DNA of 28,403 bases from DASSUC01 sp035649895 (GTDB lineage: Bacteria; Actinomycetota; Actinomycetes; Mycobacteriales; Micromonosporaceae). Shown here piece by piece: positions 14,822-22,881 of the stretch (the stretch's first letter is position 1; the number at the start of each line of letters is the position of its first letter). The stretch lies in the NCBI GenBank assembly GCA_035649895.1, contig DASRIS010000089.1, positions 1 to 28,403 of the forward strand, written 5' to 3'. The position numbers and the translations under genes were made by a program. Under the pieces are notes generated by a model, which did no database searches, was not told the DNA's origin, and saw nothing but the letters and a program-made list of their open reading frames with translations.

Positions 14822-15301
14822 GTCCCCCCCGTCGGGCACGAACGACCCTATCTCGCGCAGCGCGTGCATCTTGTCGCGCCCGCGCTCGATGGAGGCGAGG
14901 GCCCGGGTGAGGAACTGCTCGAAGTTCGCCAGCGCAGTGTCCACATAGTCGTCGACCTCGTCGCGCAGCCGCTGTGCCTCGGCCCGCGCCTCGCCGACGA
15001 TGCGGGCCGCCTCGTGCTCTGCGGAGACTGTGATCTCGTTCACGGAGACCAGCCGGGCGTGCTCCGCCTCGCCCTCGGTGATGATCCGCTCTGCCTCACG
15101 CCGCCCGGCGTCGATGATCTTGTCCCGCTCCCCCAGCAGGGCTCCGGCCCGCCGCAGCTCGGCCGGCAGGTCACCGCGCAGCTGCTCGAGCGCTGCGATC
15201 ATCTCGCCGCGGTCCAGCATGCAGTTGTTGCGCGACATGGGTACCGAGCGCGCAGCCTCCACCATGGCGAGCATCTCGTCGATGCGCTCGAGCGGGTCCA
15301 C
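14804..15301 (-). CDS. SepIVA-like DivIVA-related septation protein
   Basis: 165 aa, GTG start with CAGGAG nine bases upstream. N-terminal segment LERIDEMLAMVEAARSVPMS, then a long helical coil rich in Glu, Ala and Arg (residues 35-150) with the ATPase-b-like EAERIITEGEAEHARLVS. Position directly upstream of the DUF177 gene equals that of Rv2927c (SepIVA, a DivIVA-domain protein needed for septation in mycobacteria) next to Rv2926c, so I call it orthologous. It is clearly shorter than the mycobacterial protein (about 245 aa), with the missing part at the C-terminus. Acts presumably in the cytoplasm at the division site. Confidence 0.75.
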   Translation of the reverse strand: MDPLERIDEMLAMVEAARSVPMSRNNCMLDRGEMIAALEQLRGDLPAELRRAGALLGERDKIIDAGRREAERIITEGEAEHARLVSVNEITVSAEHEAARIVGEARAEAQRLRDEVDDYVDTALANFEQFLTRALASIERGRDKMHALREIGSFVPDGGDRPLPF

Positions 15302-15430
15302 CGGTGGTTACTCCTGTCCTGTTGTGAGCCGACTACATCATGCGCCGCAACCCACGACACTGCTCAGCTTCATGATGCTGCTCTCAATGATGCGACCGGC
15401 TCCAGACAGCTGGCCCGATCGGGCACTACT

Positions 15431-15493
15431 GCGGCGAGCATCGGCCATGGCGGCGCGAGCATCGGCCAGACCGCGGCGAGCCTCGGGCAGACC
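15431..15493 (-). repeat. second array in the coaD to sepIVA-like spacer
   Basis: Three units of 19, 23 and 21 bases (15431-15449, 15450-15472, 15473-15493) are built on GCGGCGAGCATCGGCCA. They lie within the 317-base gene-free spacer 15302-15618. The rest of the spacer contains the coaD 3' array and the upstream region of the sepIVA-like gene. Confidence 0.8.
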
Positions 15494-15536
15494 TGCCCGA
15501 CGGACCGAGGAAGGCCCCGGCAGTCCAAAGACCCAA

Positions 15537-15631
15537 GGAGCTCAAGACTCCGACGGATCCCCAAGACCTTGGCGGACCAGGACTCCGACGGAACAGGGCT
15601 CCGACGTACCGGGAAAGCTCAGGCTCCGTCC
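15537..15631 (-). repeat. tandem array continuing the 3' end of coaD
   Basis: In the coaD sense, the unit containing the last codons and stop (15617-15631) is followed, after eleven bases, by GTCGGAGCCCTGTTCC (15590-15605), GTCGGAGTCCTGGTCC (15574-15589), a diverged 19-mer (15555-15573) and GTCGGAGTCTTGAGCTCC (15537-15554). The word CGGAG(C/T)C-TG is shared with the stop region. Confidence 0.85.
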
Positions 15632-16200
15632 ACAGCGGGACGGCGCTCTCCGGCCGGCTGGCGCTCTCCATCGTGACGGTGCTCCGGCGCCCCACGCCCG
15701 TCTGGCGTTGCGCCGGCGACCGCGACTCCGCGCAGCCGCTCGGCCAGCCGCCGCGCGATCGTGTCCGGCACGTGCGGCGAGACGTCCCCGCCCCACTTCG
15801 CCACGTCCTTGACCAGGCTCGACGACAGGAACGAGTAGAGCGGGTTGGTCGCCATGAACAGCGTCTCCACACCGGCCAGCCCGACGTTCATCTGGGCCAT
15901 CTGCAGCTCGTAGTCGAAGTCGCTGACCGCCCGCAGCCCCTTGACCACCACATCGGCGCCCTGCGCCCGGCAGAAGTCGACGAGCAGCCCGTGGAACGAC
16001 TCCAGCCGCACGTTGGGGTAGCTCGCCGTCACCTCGCGTAGCATCTCGATCCGCTCATCGATCGTGAACAGCCCGGCCTTTGCCGGGTTGACCAGGACCG
16101 CGACGATCACCTCGTCGTAGAGCCGGCAGGCCCGCCCGATGATGTCGAGGTGGCCATTTGTCGCCGGGTCGAACGAGCCTGGACACACCGCCCGCCTCAT
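15619..16200 (-). CDS. coaD: phosphopantetheine adenylyltransferase CoaD, C-terminally extended
   Basis: 193 aa. CoaD adenylates 4'-phosphopantetheine, the penultimate step of CoA synthesis. The core is intact: CPGSFDPATNGH at residues 6-17 with the TxGH nucleotide-binding motif, KGLRAVSDFDYE at 87-98 and the SFLSSSLVKDVA loop at 123-134. The conserved fold ends near residue 158, matching the usual length of about 160; the last 35 residues are a low-complexity Gly/Glu/Arg/Pro tail encoded by repeated DNA (GERQPAGERRPA). The ATG overlaps the rsmD stop (ATGA), so the gene is translationally coupled to rsmD. The start is fixed by the MRRAVCPGSFDP context. Confidence 0.96.
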   Translation of the reverse strand: MRRAVCPGSFDPATNGHLDIIGRACRLYDEVIVAVLVNPAKAGLFTIDERIEMLREVTASYPNVRLESFHGLLVDFCRAQGADVVVKGLRAVSDFDYELQMAQMNVGLAGVETLFMATNPLYSFLSSSLVKDVAKWGGDVSPHVPDTIARRLAERLRGVAVAGATPDGRGAPEHRHDGERQPAGERRPAVDGA

Positions 16201-16820
16201 GCCCGCTCCTCGTGTTCGTCCGCGCCCCGCAAGCCGGGTCCCCGCGCACCGCGGTAGACCCGGCGACCGTACCAAAGCGTGGTCTCCCCATAGCGCCGGC
16301 CGCGCTCCGCTACCAGACCGTCCGCCCAGGCGGGTGGCTGGGCACGGCTCGACCGCTCGACCACGACCACGGCGTCCGCGGCCGGCCAGCCGCCGTCCAC
16401 CAGCGCGGCCAGCATCGCGGTGAGCTCCTGCTCCGGTACGGCGTACGGCGGGTCGGCGAAGACCACGTCGTACGGCTGCCCGTCCGGCGGGCCGGCGGCG
16501 AGCACTGTGGACACCTTGCCGGTCACCGGCCGGGCGACCCGGGCGGCGCCGAGCAGCGCCACGTTCTCCCGGATCACCCGTGCCGCCTTGGGGTCCGACT
16601 CGACCAGCAGCACGTGCGCGGCGCCGCGGGAGACGGCTTCGAGGCCGACCGCGCCGGACCCAGCATAAAGATCGGCGAACCGGGCACCACGCAGCGGGAC
16701 CAGGCTCGTCAGCGTGCTGAACAGCGCCTCGCGTACCCGGTCAGAGGTGGGCCGGGTGTGCAGCCCGGCCGGGGCCGCGATGCGGCGGCCACCCAGCGCC
16801 CCGGCGACGATACGCGTCAC
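16197..16820 (-). CDS. rsmD: 16S rRNA (guanine-N2)-methyltransferase RsmD
   Basis: 207 aa from the GTG at 16820. RsmD methylates G966 (E. coli numbering) of 16S rRNA. Family features are the N-terminal RIVAGALGGRRIAAPAG, RPTSDRVREALFSTL, the SAM-binding DLYAGSGAVGLEAVSRGA and the catalytic FADPPYA. The frame is open further upstream but that part is repeat-derived and not family-like. It is coupled to coaD, with which it is paired in most actinobacteria. A short Gly/Arg-rich C-terminal tail follows the last strand. Confidence 0.95.
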   Translation of the reverse strand: MTRIVAGALGGRRIAAPAGLHTRPTSDRVREALFSTLTSLVPLRGARFADLYAGSGAVGLEAVSRGAAHVLLVESDPKAARVIRENVALLGAARVARPVTGKVSTVLAAGPPDGQPYDVVFADPPYAVPEQELTAMLAALVDGGWPAADAVVVVERSSRAQPPAWADGLVAERGRRYGETTLWYGRRVYRGARGPGLRGADEHEERA

Positions 16821-16872
16821 AGCCTCGACGCTACCGGTGACCCGACGTAGCCAGCGAACCGAGCGGCGCAGC

Positions 16873-16971
16873 AGGCCTTTCCGCAGGCACGTCGGACCTT
16901 CTCCAGGTACGCACAGCCACTCTCCAGGCACTCAGCCGCTCTCCAGGCGCTCAGCCCTTCTCGAGGTACTC
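16873..16971 (-). repeat. tandem array continuing the 3' end of recG (cleanest example)
   Basis: Five head-to-tail units: 16953-16971 (19 bases, inside recG, coding the last six codons plus the T of the stop), 16934-16952 (19), 16915-16933 (19), 16894-16914 (21) and 16873-16893 (21). In the recG sense all contain a (T/G)(A/G)CCT(C/G) core, four of the five followed by GAGA. The last unit is the most diverged. Because the period is 19, the copies are out of frame with recG. Confidence 0.92.
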
Positions 16972-19203
16972 GGCCCGCTCCTCGTCGACCAGGTTCGCCA
17001 CGGCCGCGGCCAGGTCAGGGTGGCCGGCCAGCTCGGGGTCCTCGGTGAGCAGGTCGACAGCCTCGGCGCGGGCGTCCCGGATGAGGTCCGCGTCCCGCAG
17101 CAGCGACAGCATGCGCAGGTGGGAACGGCGGCCGGACTGCGCCGCGCCGAGCACGTCTCCCTCGCGGCGCTGCTCCAGGTCGAGCTCGGCGAGCCGGAAC
17201 CCGTCCACGGTGGAGGCGACCGCGGTGAGCCGCTCCCGGGCCGGGGAGCCCTCCGGCTGCTCGGTCACGAGCAGGCAGAGCCCGGCGGCGCAGCCGCGGC
17301 CCACCCGCCCGCGCAGCTGGTGCAGCTGGGACACGCCGAACCGGTCCGCGTCGAGCACCACCATCATCGTGGCGTTGGGTACGTCCACCCCGACCTCGAC
17401 CACGGTGGTCGCGACCAGCACGTCGAGGCCGCCGGTCCCGAAGGCACGCATCACCGCGTCCTTCTCGTCCGCGGGCAGCCGCCCGTGCAGGACGCCGATC
17501 CGCAGCCCCCGCAGCGGCCCCTCTGCCAGCGCCGGCGCCACATCGAGTACGGCGACCGGCGGCCGCTGCCCGGGGCCGTCCCCGGCGGCCCCACCGCTGG
17601 CTCCAGCCCCACCGCTAGCGCCAGCCCCACCGCTACCAGCGCCAGCCTCGCCGCTAGCGCCGGCCACGTCCTCCGCCCCCGCTCCGTCGCCGATCCGCGG
17701 GCACACCACGTACGCCTGGTGGCCGGCGGCCACCTCCTCGCGCAGCCGCTGCCAGGCCCGGTCGAAGTGGGCGGGCTTCTCCGCGGCGGGCACCACGTGC
17801 GAGGCGATCGGGGACCGGCCCCGGGGCAGCTCGGTGAGGGTGGAGACCTCGAGGTCGCCGTAGACGGTCATGGCGACCGTACGCGGGATCGGGGTGGCCG
17901 TCATGACCAGCACGTGCGGCGGCTGGTCGGCCTTTGCCCGCAGCGCGTCCCGCTGCTCGACGCCGAAGCGGTGCTGCTCGTCGACCACGAGCAGGCCCAG
18001 GTCGGCAAAGTCCACGCCCTCGTAGAGCAGGGCGTGCGTGCCGACCACGACGCCCGCGGCGCCGGAGGCGATGTGCGCCAGGGCCTCGCGGCGGGCGGCG
18101 GCGCCGAGCGAGCCGGTGACCAGCGCCACCCGGGTGCCCTGCGCCGCGCCGTCCAGCTCGCCCGCCCGCCCCAGCGGGCCGAGCAGGTCGACCACGGTGC
18201 GGTGGTGCTGCGCGGCGAGCACCTCGGTCGGCGCGAGCAGGGCGGCCTGGCCGCCGGCGTCGACCACCTGGAGCATCGCGCGCAGCGCGACCAGGGTCTT
18301 GCCGCTGCCCACCTCGCCCTGGAGCAGGCGGTGCATCGGGTGCGGGGTGGCCAGCTCGGTCGCGATGTCCTCGCCGACCGCCACCTGCCCGTCGGTGAGG
18401 GGGAACGGCAGCGCGGCGTCGAACGCCGCCAGCAGGCCGTCCGCCCGGCACGGGCGCGGGTGGGCCGGCCAGGCGGCGGCGCGCAGCTTGCGCTGCACCA
18501 GGGTCAGCTGTACGGCGAACGCCTCGTCCCACTTGAGCCGCCGCCGCGCCACGGCCAGCGCCTCCCGGGTGGACGGCCGGTGCACCTCGCGCAGGGCGGT
18601 GGGCAGGTCCATCAGCCGCCGGGTGGCGCGCATGGCGGACGGCAGCGGGTCGGGCGGCGGCGCGAGGGTGTCCAGCACGACCCGCACGCACCGGGCGATC
18701 ACCCAGGTAGGCACCGCCGCCGCGGCCGGGTAGACCGGGATCAGCGCGCCCGCGAACTCCTCGATCTCCTCCACCGGGTCGCCCTCGACCCCGAGGAGCA
18801 GGTACTCCGGGCTGTTCAGCTGCCGCTTGCCCCGGAACTCGGTGACCTTGCCGGCGAACAGGCCCCACCGGCCCGGCCGCAGGTCCCGCTCCCGCCACAC
18901 CTGCCGGCGGCCGAAGTAGGTCAGGTTGAGCATCCCGCCGGCGTCGTCGCCGACGACCACCTCGAGCATCGAGTCGGAGCGGGCGCGCATCGGCCGTACC
19001 GTGCTGCGCAGCACCTGGGCCAGGACGGTCACCTGCTCGCCGACGGCGAGGGAGCTGATGTCGGTGTGCTCGCCCCGCTCGTCGTACCGGCGGGGGAAGT
19101 GGTAGACGAGGTCGCCGGCGGTGTGCAGGTCGAGGTGCTGGGCCAGGGCCTTGGCGGTCTTGTCCCCGACCAGCTTGCGCAGCGGGGTGTCCAAGGTGGT
19201 CAT
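16951..19203 (-). CDS. recG: ATP-dependent DNA helicase RecG
   Basis: 750 aa. RecG remodels stalled forks and branched DNA. An N-terminal wedge/OB domain occupies about residues 1-200. Helicase motifs: Walker A GEVGSGKT (296-303), APTEVLAAQ (about 324-332), DEQH box (408-411), TATPIPRT (435-442), and the C-terminal QLRGRVGRG. An insert at about residues 506-546 (between VCPRIGD and the RPPVAVLDV strand) is a Gly/Ala/Ser low-complexity stretch of GAGASG repeats in a surface loop. ATG overlaps the fakA-like stop (ATGA). The C-terminal EYLEKG codons are the first unit of the downstream array. Confidence 0.97.
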   Translation of the reverse strand: MTTLDTPLRKLVGDKTAKALAQHLDLHTAGDLVYHFPRRYDERGEHTDISSLAVGEQVTVLAQVLRSTVRPMRARSDSMLEVVVGDDAGGMLNLTYFGRRQVWRERDLRPGRWGLFAGKVTEFRGKRQLNSPEYLLLGVEGDPVEEIEEFAGALIPVYPAAAAVPTWVIARCVRVVLDTLAPPPDPLPSAMRATRRLMDLPTALREVHRPSTREALAVARRRLKWDEAFAVQLTLVQRKLRAAAWPAHPRPCRADGLLAAFDAALPFPLTDGQVAVGEDIATELATPHPMHRLLQGEVGSGKTLVALRAMLQVVDAGGQAALLAPTEVLAAQHHRTVVDLLGPLGRAGELDGAAQGTRVALVTGSLGAAARREALAHIASGAAGVVVGTHALLYEGVDFADLGLLVVDEQHRFGVEQRDALRAKADQPPHVLVMTATPIPRTVAMTVYGDLEVSTLTELPRGRSPIASHVVPAAEKPAHFDRAWQRLREEVAAGHQAYVVCPRIGDGAGAEDVAGASGEAGAGSGGAGASGGAGASGGAAGDGPGQRPPVAVLDVAPALAEGPLRGLRIGVLHGRLPADEKDAVMRAFGTGGLDVLVATTVVEVGVDVPNATMMVVLDADRFGVSQLHQLRGRVGRGCAAGLCLLVTEQPEGSPARERLTAVASTVDGFRLAELDLEQRREGDVLGAAQSGRRSHLRMLSLLRDADLIRDARAEAVDLLTEDPELAGHPDLAAAVANLVDEERAEYLEKG
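17589..17663 (-). repeat. in-frame 18-base repeats inside recG
   Basis: Four units (17589-17606, 17607-17624, 17625-17645, 17646-17663) built on CCCCACCGCTAGCGCCAG (plus strand) encode the Gly/Ala/Ser insert of RecG. Unit lengths of 18 or 21 keep the frame. Confidence 0.85.
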
Positions 19204-20825
19204 TCGACCCCGACCAGCAGCGGGTAGTGCGGCTGCCCGCCGCGGAAGACGGTGACCTCGACGAACGGCCACGCCGCGCCGACATGCGCGGTCAGGTCGT
19301 CGGCGAGGCCCTCCGGCGCCTGCGCGCCGAGCAGCAGCGTGACCAGCTCGCCGCCGGCGGCGAGCATCCGGTCCAGCAGGTCACGGCAGGTGCCGGTGAG
19401 ATCGCTGCCGATGAGGTTGACCTCCCCGTCAACCAGTGCCAGGACGTCGCCGGGGTGGCACCGGCCGGCCACCGTCAGCGCCTCCCGGCTGGCCGTGGTC
19501 ACCTCCGCGTACCGGCATGCCCCGGCGGCCTCGGCCATGGCGATCACGTCGTCGTCGAAGGGCCGCTCCAGGTCGCGTACTGCCAGCGCGGCCAGCGCCT
19601 GCACCGGGCACCGGGTCGGCACCACCCGCACCAGCAGCCCGTCCTGCCGCGCCTCCGCCGCCGCCGCGACCGCGACCGCGTGGCTGTTGGGGTCGTTGGG
19701 GAGCAACACGACCTGGGCGGCGCCGCTGCCGCGGGCCGCGCGCAGGATCTCCGCAGTGGACGGGTTGCCACCCACCACCGTGGCGCCCTCGCTGCGGAAC
19801 AGCTCGGCCAGGCCGTCGCCCGGGGCGACCACGACCACGGCGCGCCCGTCCGGGTCGGCCGGGCAGCCCCCCGGCTCCGGCGCGTCCGCGAAGCGGGTGA
19901 CCGCGATCCGGTACGGCCGGCCCGCCTCGACCCCGGCCTCGACCGCCGCGCCGACGTCGTTGACGTGCACGTGCACGTTCCACGTCTGGCGCCCGTTGGG
20001 GTCGGTGTCACCGGCGCCGACCACCACCAGCGAGTCACCCAGCCCGGCCAGCTGCGCCCGCAGCCGGCCGACCGCCGCCTCGGTCGCCTCGAGCAGGTAC
20101 TGCACCTCGTACGCGTACTCGTCGGAGCCGGTCTCGCGCGCGGCGGTCGCCGGCGGGTGGGCGCGGCGGCGGTCGGTGGCCGGCTCCGGCTCGGGCGCCT
20201 CACCGGTGATCGTCTCCAGCAACGCGCCGATGAGCACGAGCAGGCCCCGGCCGCCCGCGTCGACCACACCGGCCCGGGCCAGCGCCGGCAGCTGCTCCGG
20301 CGTACGGGCGAGCGCGTCGGCCGCGGCAGCCCACGCTGCCCGGGTGACCACGGCCAGGTCGTCGGAGCCGGCGTTCTCCGCCCCGGACGCGCACGCCGAC
20401 GCCACCGTGAGCACGGTCCCCTCCACCGGCTGCGCGACCGCCCCGTACGCGGCGACGGACGCCCGGCGCAGCGCCTGGGCCAGCTCCCGCCCACGCACCA
20501 CGGGCCGGTCGACCAGGGTGTCCGCCATGCCCTTGAGCAGCTGCGACACGATCACGCCGGAGTTGCCCCGGGCGCCCAGCAGCGCCCCGCGCGCCATCAC
20601 CCGCAGCGCCCGCCCGTGCGGGGTCTCCCCCGCAGCCGGCCCGCCCTGGTCGAGCCCGAGCGCCTGCAACGCCGAGGTGAACGTGAGCACGAGGTTGGTG
20701 CCGGTGTCACCGTCGGGCACGGGGTAGACGTTCAGCTCGTCGATCTCGCGCTGGTGCCGGCGCAGCGCGTCGAGCCCGGCCGCGCACCAGCGGCGCACCG
20801 CGGTCGCGTCGAGACTGTCCAGCAC
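19200..20825 (-). CDS. DAK2-domain protein, FakA-like fatty acid kinase subunit
   Basis: 541 aa from the GTG at 20825. N-terminal DAK2 (Dha kinase L-type) domain with the Mg/ADP-binding NVYPVPDGDTGTN (residues 32-44), ALLGARGNSGVIVSQL and the VVDAGGRGLLVLIGALLE strand. A C-terminal domain of the DegV-companion type carries EYAYEVQYLL, GDSLVVVGAGDTDPNGRQTWNVHVHVND, a GGNPSTAEIL loop and LLPNDPNSH. In firmicutes FakA pairs with FakB to phosphorylate exogenous fatty acids; whether this one does so is inference, and no FakB is in the window. Divergent from rpmB, coupled to recG downstream. The long open frame upstream of 20825 crosses the rpmB region on the opposite strand and is not coding. Confidence 0.9.
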   Translation of the reverse strand: MLDSLDATAVRRWCAAGLDALRRHQREIDELNVYPVPDGDTGTNLVLTFTSALQALGLDQGGPAAGETPHGRALRVMARGALLGARGNSGVIVSQLLKGMADTLVDRPVVRGRELAQALRRASVAAYGAVAQPVEGTVLTVASACASGAENAGSDDLAVVTRAAWAAAADALARTPEQLPALARAGVVDAGGRGLLVLIGALLETITGEAPEPEPATDRRRAHPPATAARETGSDEYAYEVQYLLEATEAAVGRLRAQLAGLGDSLVVVGAGDTDPNGRQTWNVHVHVNDVGAAVEAGVEAGRPYRIAVTRFADAPEPGGCPADPDGRAVVVVAPGDGLAELFRSEGATVVGGNPSTAEILRAARGSGAAQVVLLPNDPNSHAVAVAAAAEARQDGLLVRVVPTRCPVQALAALAVRDLERPFDDDVIAMAEAAGACRYAEVTTASREALTVAGRCHPGDVLALVDGEVNLIGSDLTGTCRDLLDRMLAAGGELVTLLLGAQAPEGLADDLTAHVGAAWPFVEVTVFRGGQPHYPLLVGVE

Positions 20826-20963
20826 GTTCCGAAAGCCTACTGGCGGCGTACGACATCCGCGGCCGGCCAGCCGGCCGGCTCGGGTACGCCGGGTGCGGTT
20901 CGCAGCTGTCCGCCTCGATCGGGTACCCTGGCCAGGTTGTCCAGAACTACCCAGGAGTAAGCC

Positions 20964-21155
20964 GTGGCTAGCGTGTGCGACGTCTGTGGCAAGGGGCCGG
21001 GCTTCGGCCACAACGTGTCCCACTCGCACCGGCGGACCAACCGCCGCTGGAACCCGAACATCCAGACGGTGCGCACCCCGGCCGGCGGCGGCACCACCCG
21101 CAAGATGAAGGTCTGCACCTCGTGCATCAAGGCCGGCAAGGTCGTCCGCGCCTGA
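20964..21155 (+). CDS. rpmB: 50S ribosomal protein L28 (zinc-ribbon form)
   Basis: 63 aa, GTG start with AGGAG seven bases upstream. ASVCDVCGKGPGFGHNVSHSHRRTNRRWNPN is the canonical L28 N-terminus, and the C-terminal CTSCIKAGKVVRA completes the four-cysteine zinc site. It is the cysteine-containing version, like rpmF here, so neither is the Zur-controlled zinc-free paralogue. The 138-base divergent spacer to the fakA-like gene must hold its promoter; I see only a weak TACCCT at 20924-20929. A strong hairpin follows 22 bases after the stop. Confidence 0.96.
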   Translation: MASVCDVCGKGPGFGHNVSHSHRRTNRRWNPNIQTVRTPAGGGTTRKMKVCTSCIKAGKVVRA

Positions 21156-21176
21156 CCGATGCCTGGCTGGCACCGA

Positions 21177-21200
21177 CGGCTGACCAGCTCTGGTCAGCCG
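21177..21200 (+). terminator. hairpin terminator after rpmB
   Basis: Perfect 10-bp stem 21177-21186/21191-21200 with a 4-base loop GCTC, beginning 22 bases after the rpmB stop. There is no T tract, so this would be an I-shaped terminator of the kind proposed for high-GC actinobacteria. It could serve either strand. Confidence 0.6.
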
Positions 21201-21299
21201 GGCCAGTCCGACCTTCCTCCGCCCCGGCCGGCCACCCTGCTGGCCGGAGGCTCCGGTCGGGTTCCGCAGGCTCGGGTCGGGGTCGCCCGGGAGAATCTG

Positions 21300-21372
21300 G
21301 TTCAGAGGCTCGGCGGCCAGGCGTTCGACGGCCAGGGGTCGGCCGGGTTCGTCGGTCAGAGGTTCCGGCCGA
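21300..21372 (-). repeat. degenerate repeat on the 3' flank of the GNAT gene
   Basis: In the GNAT sense, words GAACC(T/C)CTGACCGAC, GAACGCCTGGCCGCC and GAGCCTCTGAACC recur with 15 or 24 base spacing, starting at the stop codon region (21356-21358). Less regular than the recG array. Confidence 0.55.
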
Positions 21373-21820
21373 ACGAGACGCACTCCTCTTCGTCGCGGTA
21401 GTAGCCGAAGTTGGGGATCCGCTCGTAGCCCTCGCACTCGTAGAAGGCGATCGCCTCCGGCTGTGCGCTACCCGTCTCCAGGATCATGCGCTTGCGCCCG
21501 AAGGTGCGCGCCGACTCCTCCACGGCGGCGAGCACGGCCCGCGCCACGCCCTGGCCCCGGGCCCGCGGCGCCGTATACATCCGCTTGACCTCGGCGATGT
21601 CGTCCGTGTCGCCGTGTGACCGCCAGCCGCCGCAGCCCACCGGCACGCCATCCAGGTACGCGATCACGAACCCGCCCTCGGGGGGATCGAACGATGTCGG
21701 GTCGATGGGGGTCTCGTCCTCGCTGCCGTACCGCTCGGCGAGGTCGCGCATTGCCGCGGCCACCAGCGTCTGTGCCACCGGAGCACCGAACCGGACCGGT
21801 TTAATCATGATTTGCGCCAC
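21356..21820 (-). CDS. GNAT family N-acetyltransferase
   Basis: 154 aa from the GTG at 21820; an ATG four codons later is an alternative. Acetyl-CoA-binding motif A is EVKRMYTAPRARGQGVARAVLAAVE (about residues 78-102), followed by the strand MILETGSAQPEAIAFYECEGYERI that closes the fold. Preceding strands GGFVIAYLDGVPVGCGGWRSH are typical. Substrate unknown. It lies 25 bases downstream of thiL in the same direction, so it may be read from that unit, though TATCCT near 21829 could give it an own, nearly leaderless promoter. Confidence 0.88.
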   Translation of the reverse strand: MAQIMIKPVRFGAPVAQTLVAAAMRDLAERYGSEDETPIDPTSFDPPEGGFVIAYLDGVPVGCGGWRSHGDTDDIAEVKRMYTAPRARGQGVARAVLAAVEESARTFGRKRMILETGSAQPEAIAFYECEGYERIPNFGYYRDEEECVSFGRNL

Positions 21821-21845
21821 GAGGGTAGAGGATACGTGGTATGGA

Positions 21846-22784
21846 CTAACGAAAGTGGTCCCATCCTCCGACGTCCTGCTGCGGCTCGCCGTCCACAGTC
21901 ACCCCAGCCCCCTCGCGCACCCGGCCGACCTCGCGCCACGGCTCAGGTAGAGCCACGCCCGGCGGGAACGTCGCGACCAGGGCGTGGTCGTCGCCGCCGG
22001 CCAGCACCCAGGAGTACGGGTCGGCGCCGAGCGCAGCCGCGGCGTCCCGCATCGCCGGAGGTATCACCAGCGCGTCCCGGAACAGGTCGATGGCGACGCC
22101 GCTGGCGGCCGCCACGTGCCCGACATCGGCGACCAGCCCGTCCGACACGTCGATCATGGAGGTGGCGCCGGCCCGGGCCGCCACTGGCCCGGCCCGGTAC
22201 GGCACGTCCGGTCGCCGGTACGCCTCCACCAGCAGCTTTGGTGAGCGGAAGCCACGGGAGAGCACGGTGTACCCGCCCGCGGCGTGCCCGAGGCGCCCGG
22301 CCAGCGCGACCGTGTCCCCCGGCCGGGCGCCGCAGCGCAGCACCGGTGGTAGCCCGCCCAGGTCGCCGAGGGCGGTGACCGCCACGGTCAGGGTCGGGCT
22401 CGCGGACATGTCCCCGCCGACCACCACCGCCCCAGCCGAGGCCGCCTCCGCGGACAGGCCCCCGGCCAGCTCCTCCGCCCAGCGCACCTCGGTGTCGGCC
22501 GGGGCGCAGAGCACGACCAGCAGCGCGGTCGGCGCGGCACCGAGAGCGGCGATGTCGGCGAGGTTGGCCGCGGCCGCCCGATGCCCGACATCGGTCGCGG
22601 TGGACCAGTCCCGCCGGAAGTGCCGGCCCTCCACAAGCACGTCCGTCGAGGCCACCACCCGCCCGTCCGGCGCGGCCACCACCGCCGCGTCGTCACCGGG
22701 CCCGACCAGGCAGGCCGGGCCCGTGCCGAGCCGGGCGACCACCCGGGCGATCAGGCCGAACTCACCGGTCTCGGCGAGGCTCAT
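21846..22784 (-). CDS. thiL: thiamine-monophosphate kinase ThiL
   Basis: 312 aa from the ATG at 22784. ThiL phosphorylates thiamine monophosphate to thiamine diphosphate. N-terminal GEFGLIARVVARLG, GPGDDAAVV (about residues 28-36), TDVLVEGRHFRRDW, AAANLADIAALGAAPTALLV, GGDMSAS, and the C-terminal IDVSDGLVADVGHVA and VLAGGDDHALVATFP are the AIR-synthase-like ATP and Mg sites, all intact. Position next to the Lrp-type gene and DUF3515 matches other actinobacteria. No TPP riboswitch-like sequence is seen upstream. Confidence 0.95.
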   Translation of the reverse strand: MSLAETGEFGLIARVVARLGTGPACLVGPGDDAAVVAAPDGRVVASTDVLVEGRHFRRDWSTATDVGHRAAAANLADIAALGAAPTALLVVLCAPADTEVRWAEELAGGLSAEAASAGAVVVGGDMSASPTLTVAVTALGDLGGLPPVLRCGARPGDTVALAGRLGHAAGGYTVLSRGFRSPKLLVEAYRRPDVPYRAGPVAARAGATSMIDVSDGLVADVGHVAAASGVAIDLFRDALVIPPAMRDAAAALGADPYSWVLAGGDDHALVATFPPGVALPEPWREVGRVREGAGVTVDGEPQQDVGGWDHFR

Positions 22785-22881
22785 CCGTCCGGCCCTCCCC
22801 TCCCTGCGGTGAACACTGCGTCTCCTGCCGTGCGGTAGTTTCACGGGCGACGCCCGCTGGTGGCGCAGAAGGAGTCGTGTC

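Noticed and set aside
16714..19227. Long open frame on the plus strand opposite recG
   Set aside because: Arg/Gly/His-rich composition without family motifs; high GC keeps the antisense frame open. The minus-strand frame has all RecG motifs.
20826..21437. Extension of the fakA-like protein upstream through the rpmB region
   Set aside because: It would overlap rpmB antisense and consists of low-complexity residues before the conserved LDSLDATAVRRW start.
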